This document shows, piece by piece, positions 10,697-11,547 of a stretch of DNA of 11,547 nucleotides; the stretch's first letter is position 1, and every line of letters begins with the position of its first letter. Under the pieces are notes generated by a model that saw nothing but the letters and a program-made list of their open reading frames with translations, made no database searches and was not told where the DNA came from. The position numbers and the translations under genes were made by a program. The stretch is from CAZHDI01 sp964531285 (GTDB lineage: Bacteria > Pseudomonadota > Alphaproteobacteria > JAJFIK01): NCBI GenBank assembly GCA_964531285.1, contig CAZHDI010000105.1, positions 1-11,547 on the forward strand, read 5' to 3'.

Positions 10697-11547
10697 ATGG
10701 CATCCGCTGCCGAACAGCTTGCAGCCAATATCAATTTCGGCGCCTTCTCCAAGGCGACGGAGCTTCAGAAGCGCATCCTGTTCACGCTGGGCGCCCTGAT
10801 CGTTTACCGCTTCGGCACCTATATCCCGCTGCCGGGGATCGACCCCGCCGCCTTTGCCCAAGTGTTCGACAACAGTTCGGGCGGCATTTTGGGCATGTTC
10901 AACATGTTCGCCGGCGGGGCGGTCGAGCGTATGGCGATCTTCGCGCTCAACATCATGCCGTACATCTCGGCGTCGATCATCATGCAGCTGATGACGACCA
11001 TCTCGCCCCAGCTTGAGCAACTCAAGAAAGAGGGCGAGCAGGGCCGTAAGCAGATCAACCAGTACACCCGCTATCTCACCGTTCTGCTCGCCGCCGTGCA
11101 GGCCTTTGCCATCGCCAACGGCCTACAGGCGTCCGGCGTGGTGATCGATCCGGGGCCGTTCTTCCTGGCGTCGGCTGTGATCACCCTTGTGGGCGGGACC
11201 ATGTTCCTGATGTGGCTCGGCGAGCAGATCACCGCGCGCGGGGTCGGGAACGGGATTTCGCTGATCATCTTCGCCGGTATCGTGGCGGAACTGCCGCGCG
11301 CCCTGGCCAGTACCCTCCAGCTGGGCCGTGAAGGCGCGTTGTCCGGGGCGATCATCGTCGGCCTTCTGGTCATGGCCGTTGTCGTGATTGCCTTTATCGT
11401 GTTCATGGAGCGTGCCCAGCGCCGTCTGATCGTTCAATATCCGAAGCGCCAGGTCGGCTACCGCATGTTCGGCGGCGAGACCTCGCACTTGCCTTTGATG
11501 CTGAACACCGCCGGGGTGATCCCGCCGATCTTCGCCTCCTCGCTGCT
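10697..11547 (+). CDS. secY: Preprotein translocase channel subunit SecY (3' end outside window)
   Basis: SecY is the inner-membrane pore of the SecYEG translocon, used by SecA-driven secretion and by SRP-guided membrane insertion. The 283 codons present are about two thirds of a usual 440-aa SecY, and no stop is met. The ATG at 10697 is preceded by GGGGTGA (10684-10690, 6-base spacer). The first transmembrane segment is at about 26-46 (FTLGALIVYRFGTYIPLPG), followed by the plug and second segment (GGILGMFNMFAGGAVERMAI and IFALNIMPYISASIIMQLM). QGRKQINQYTRYLTVLLA (115-132) opens the third. The family signature WLGEQITARGVGNGISLIIF is at 173-192, the cytosolic loop with MERAQRRLIVQYPKRQ at 237-252, and LPLMLNTAGVIPPIFASSL at the right edge. 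All are intact. Confidence 0.98.
   Translation, partial: MASAAEQLAANINFGAFSKATELQKRILFTLGALIVYRFGTYIPLPGIDPAAFAQVFDNSSGGILGMFNMFAGGAVERMAIFALNIMPYISASIIMQLMTTISPQLEQLKKEGEQGRKQINQYTRYLTVLLAAVQAFAIANGLQASGVVIDPGPFFLASAVITLVGGTMFLMWLGEQITARGVGNGISLIIFAGIVAELPRALASTLQLGREGALSGAIIVGLLVMAVVVIAFIVFMERAQRRLIVQYPKRQVGYRMFGGETSHLPLMLNTAGVIPPIFASSL

Noticed and set aside
8803..10752. Antisense open frame of 649 codons opposite rpsE-rpmD-rplO
   Set aside because: It is the complement of four well-supported genes, its translation is Arg/His/Leu-rich low-grade sequence without any family match I know, and long antisense frames are usual in GC-rich DNA with strong third-position bias.
10468..11016. Forward frame of 182 codons beginning in the rplO-secY gap
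   Set aside because: It runs into secY in the wrong frame. Its product is His/Arg/Gly-rich and has no domain; the SecY frame is unmistakable.
1..11547. Transposon, prophage, CRISPR, tRNA or rRNA content, or a hidden accessory system
   Set aside because: Gene order is fully that of a housekeeping cluster; no transposase, terminal inverted repeats, repeat-spacer array or tRNA cloverleaf was seen on either strand.

Overview
The window is a stretch of the S10-spc ribosomal-protein gene cluster of a high-GC bacterium, very probably an alphaproteobacterium. The order is the classic bacterial one: tuf (last codons), rpsJ, rplC, rplD, rplW, rplB, rpsS, rplV, rpsC, rplP, rpmC, rpsQ, rplN, rplX, rplE, rpsN, rpsH, rplF, rplR, rpsE, rpmD, rplO, secY (cut by the window end). 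Every gene is on the + strand and nearly all space is coding. The alphaproteobacterial assignment rests on tuf directly upstream of rpsJ, an EF-Tu ending in AKIIE, the cysteine-poor long S14, the L3 extension reading ALPDEAPKPGAF, and the strong G/C bias at third codon positions. I do not place it below class level.

Layout. Positions 1-52 are the 3' end of tuf. Positions 53-171 are a gap with a perfect 12-bp hairpin, which could be a terminator or attenuator ahead of the S10 operon. Positions 172-5658 are the S10 operon equivalent (rpsJ to rpsQ), with start/stop overlaps at rplC/rplD, rplD/rplW and rplV/rpsC, a 102-nt gap before rplB and a 55-nt gap before rplP. Positions 5659-5835 are a structured 177-nt gap exactly where E. 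coli separates its S10 and spc operons. Positions 5836-10428 are the spc operon equivalent (rplN to rplO), with overlaps at rplX/rplE and rplF/rplR. Positions 10429-10696 are a 268-nt gap holding four separate hairpins. From 10697 on is secY, open to the window end.

The products assemble together: 11 of the 21 ribosomal proteins bind 23S rRNA early or form the tunnel and its exit (L2, L3, L4, L22, L23, L29, L24 and others), L5 and L18 form the 5S particle, and S3, S5, S8, S10, S14, S17 and S19 are 30S proteins. SecY is the channel that docks at the tunnel exit next to L23, L29 and L24.

I see no mobile element, CRISPR array, tRNA or rRNA gene and no accessory system. What departs from the ordinary is (1) L30 with a 55-residue N-terminal extension that turns from acidic to a histone-H1-like Lys/Ala repeat, (2) L3 with a long acidic Ala/Glu tail, (3) a secY leader of four tandem hairpins, (4) the structured S17-L14 gap, and (5) a hairpin that covers part of the rpsN ribosome binding site. 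These are modest leads on ribosomal-protein evolution and operon control, not a new system.
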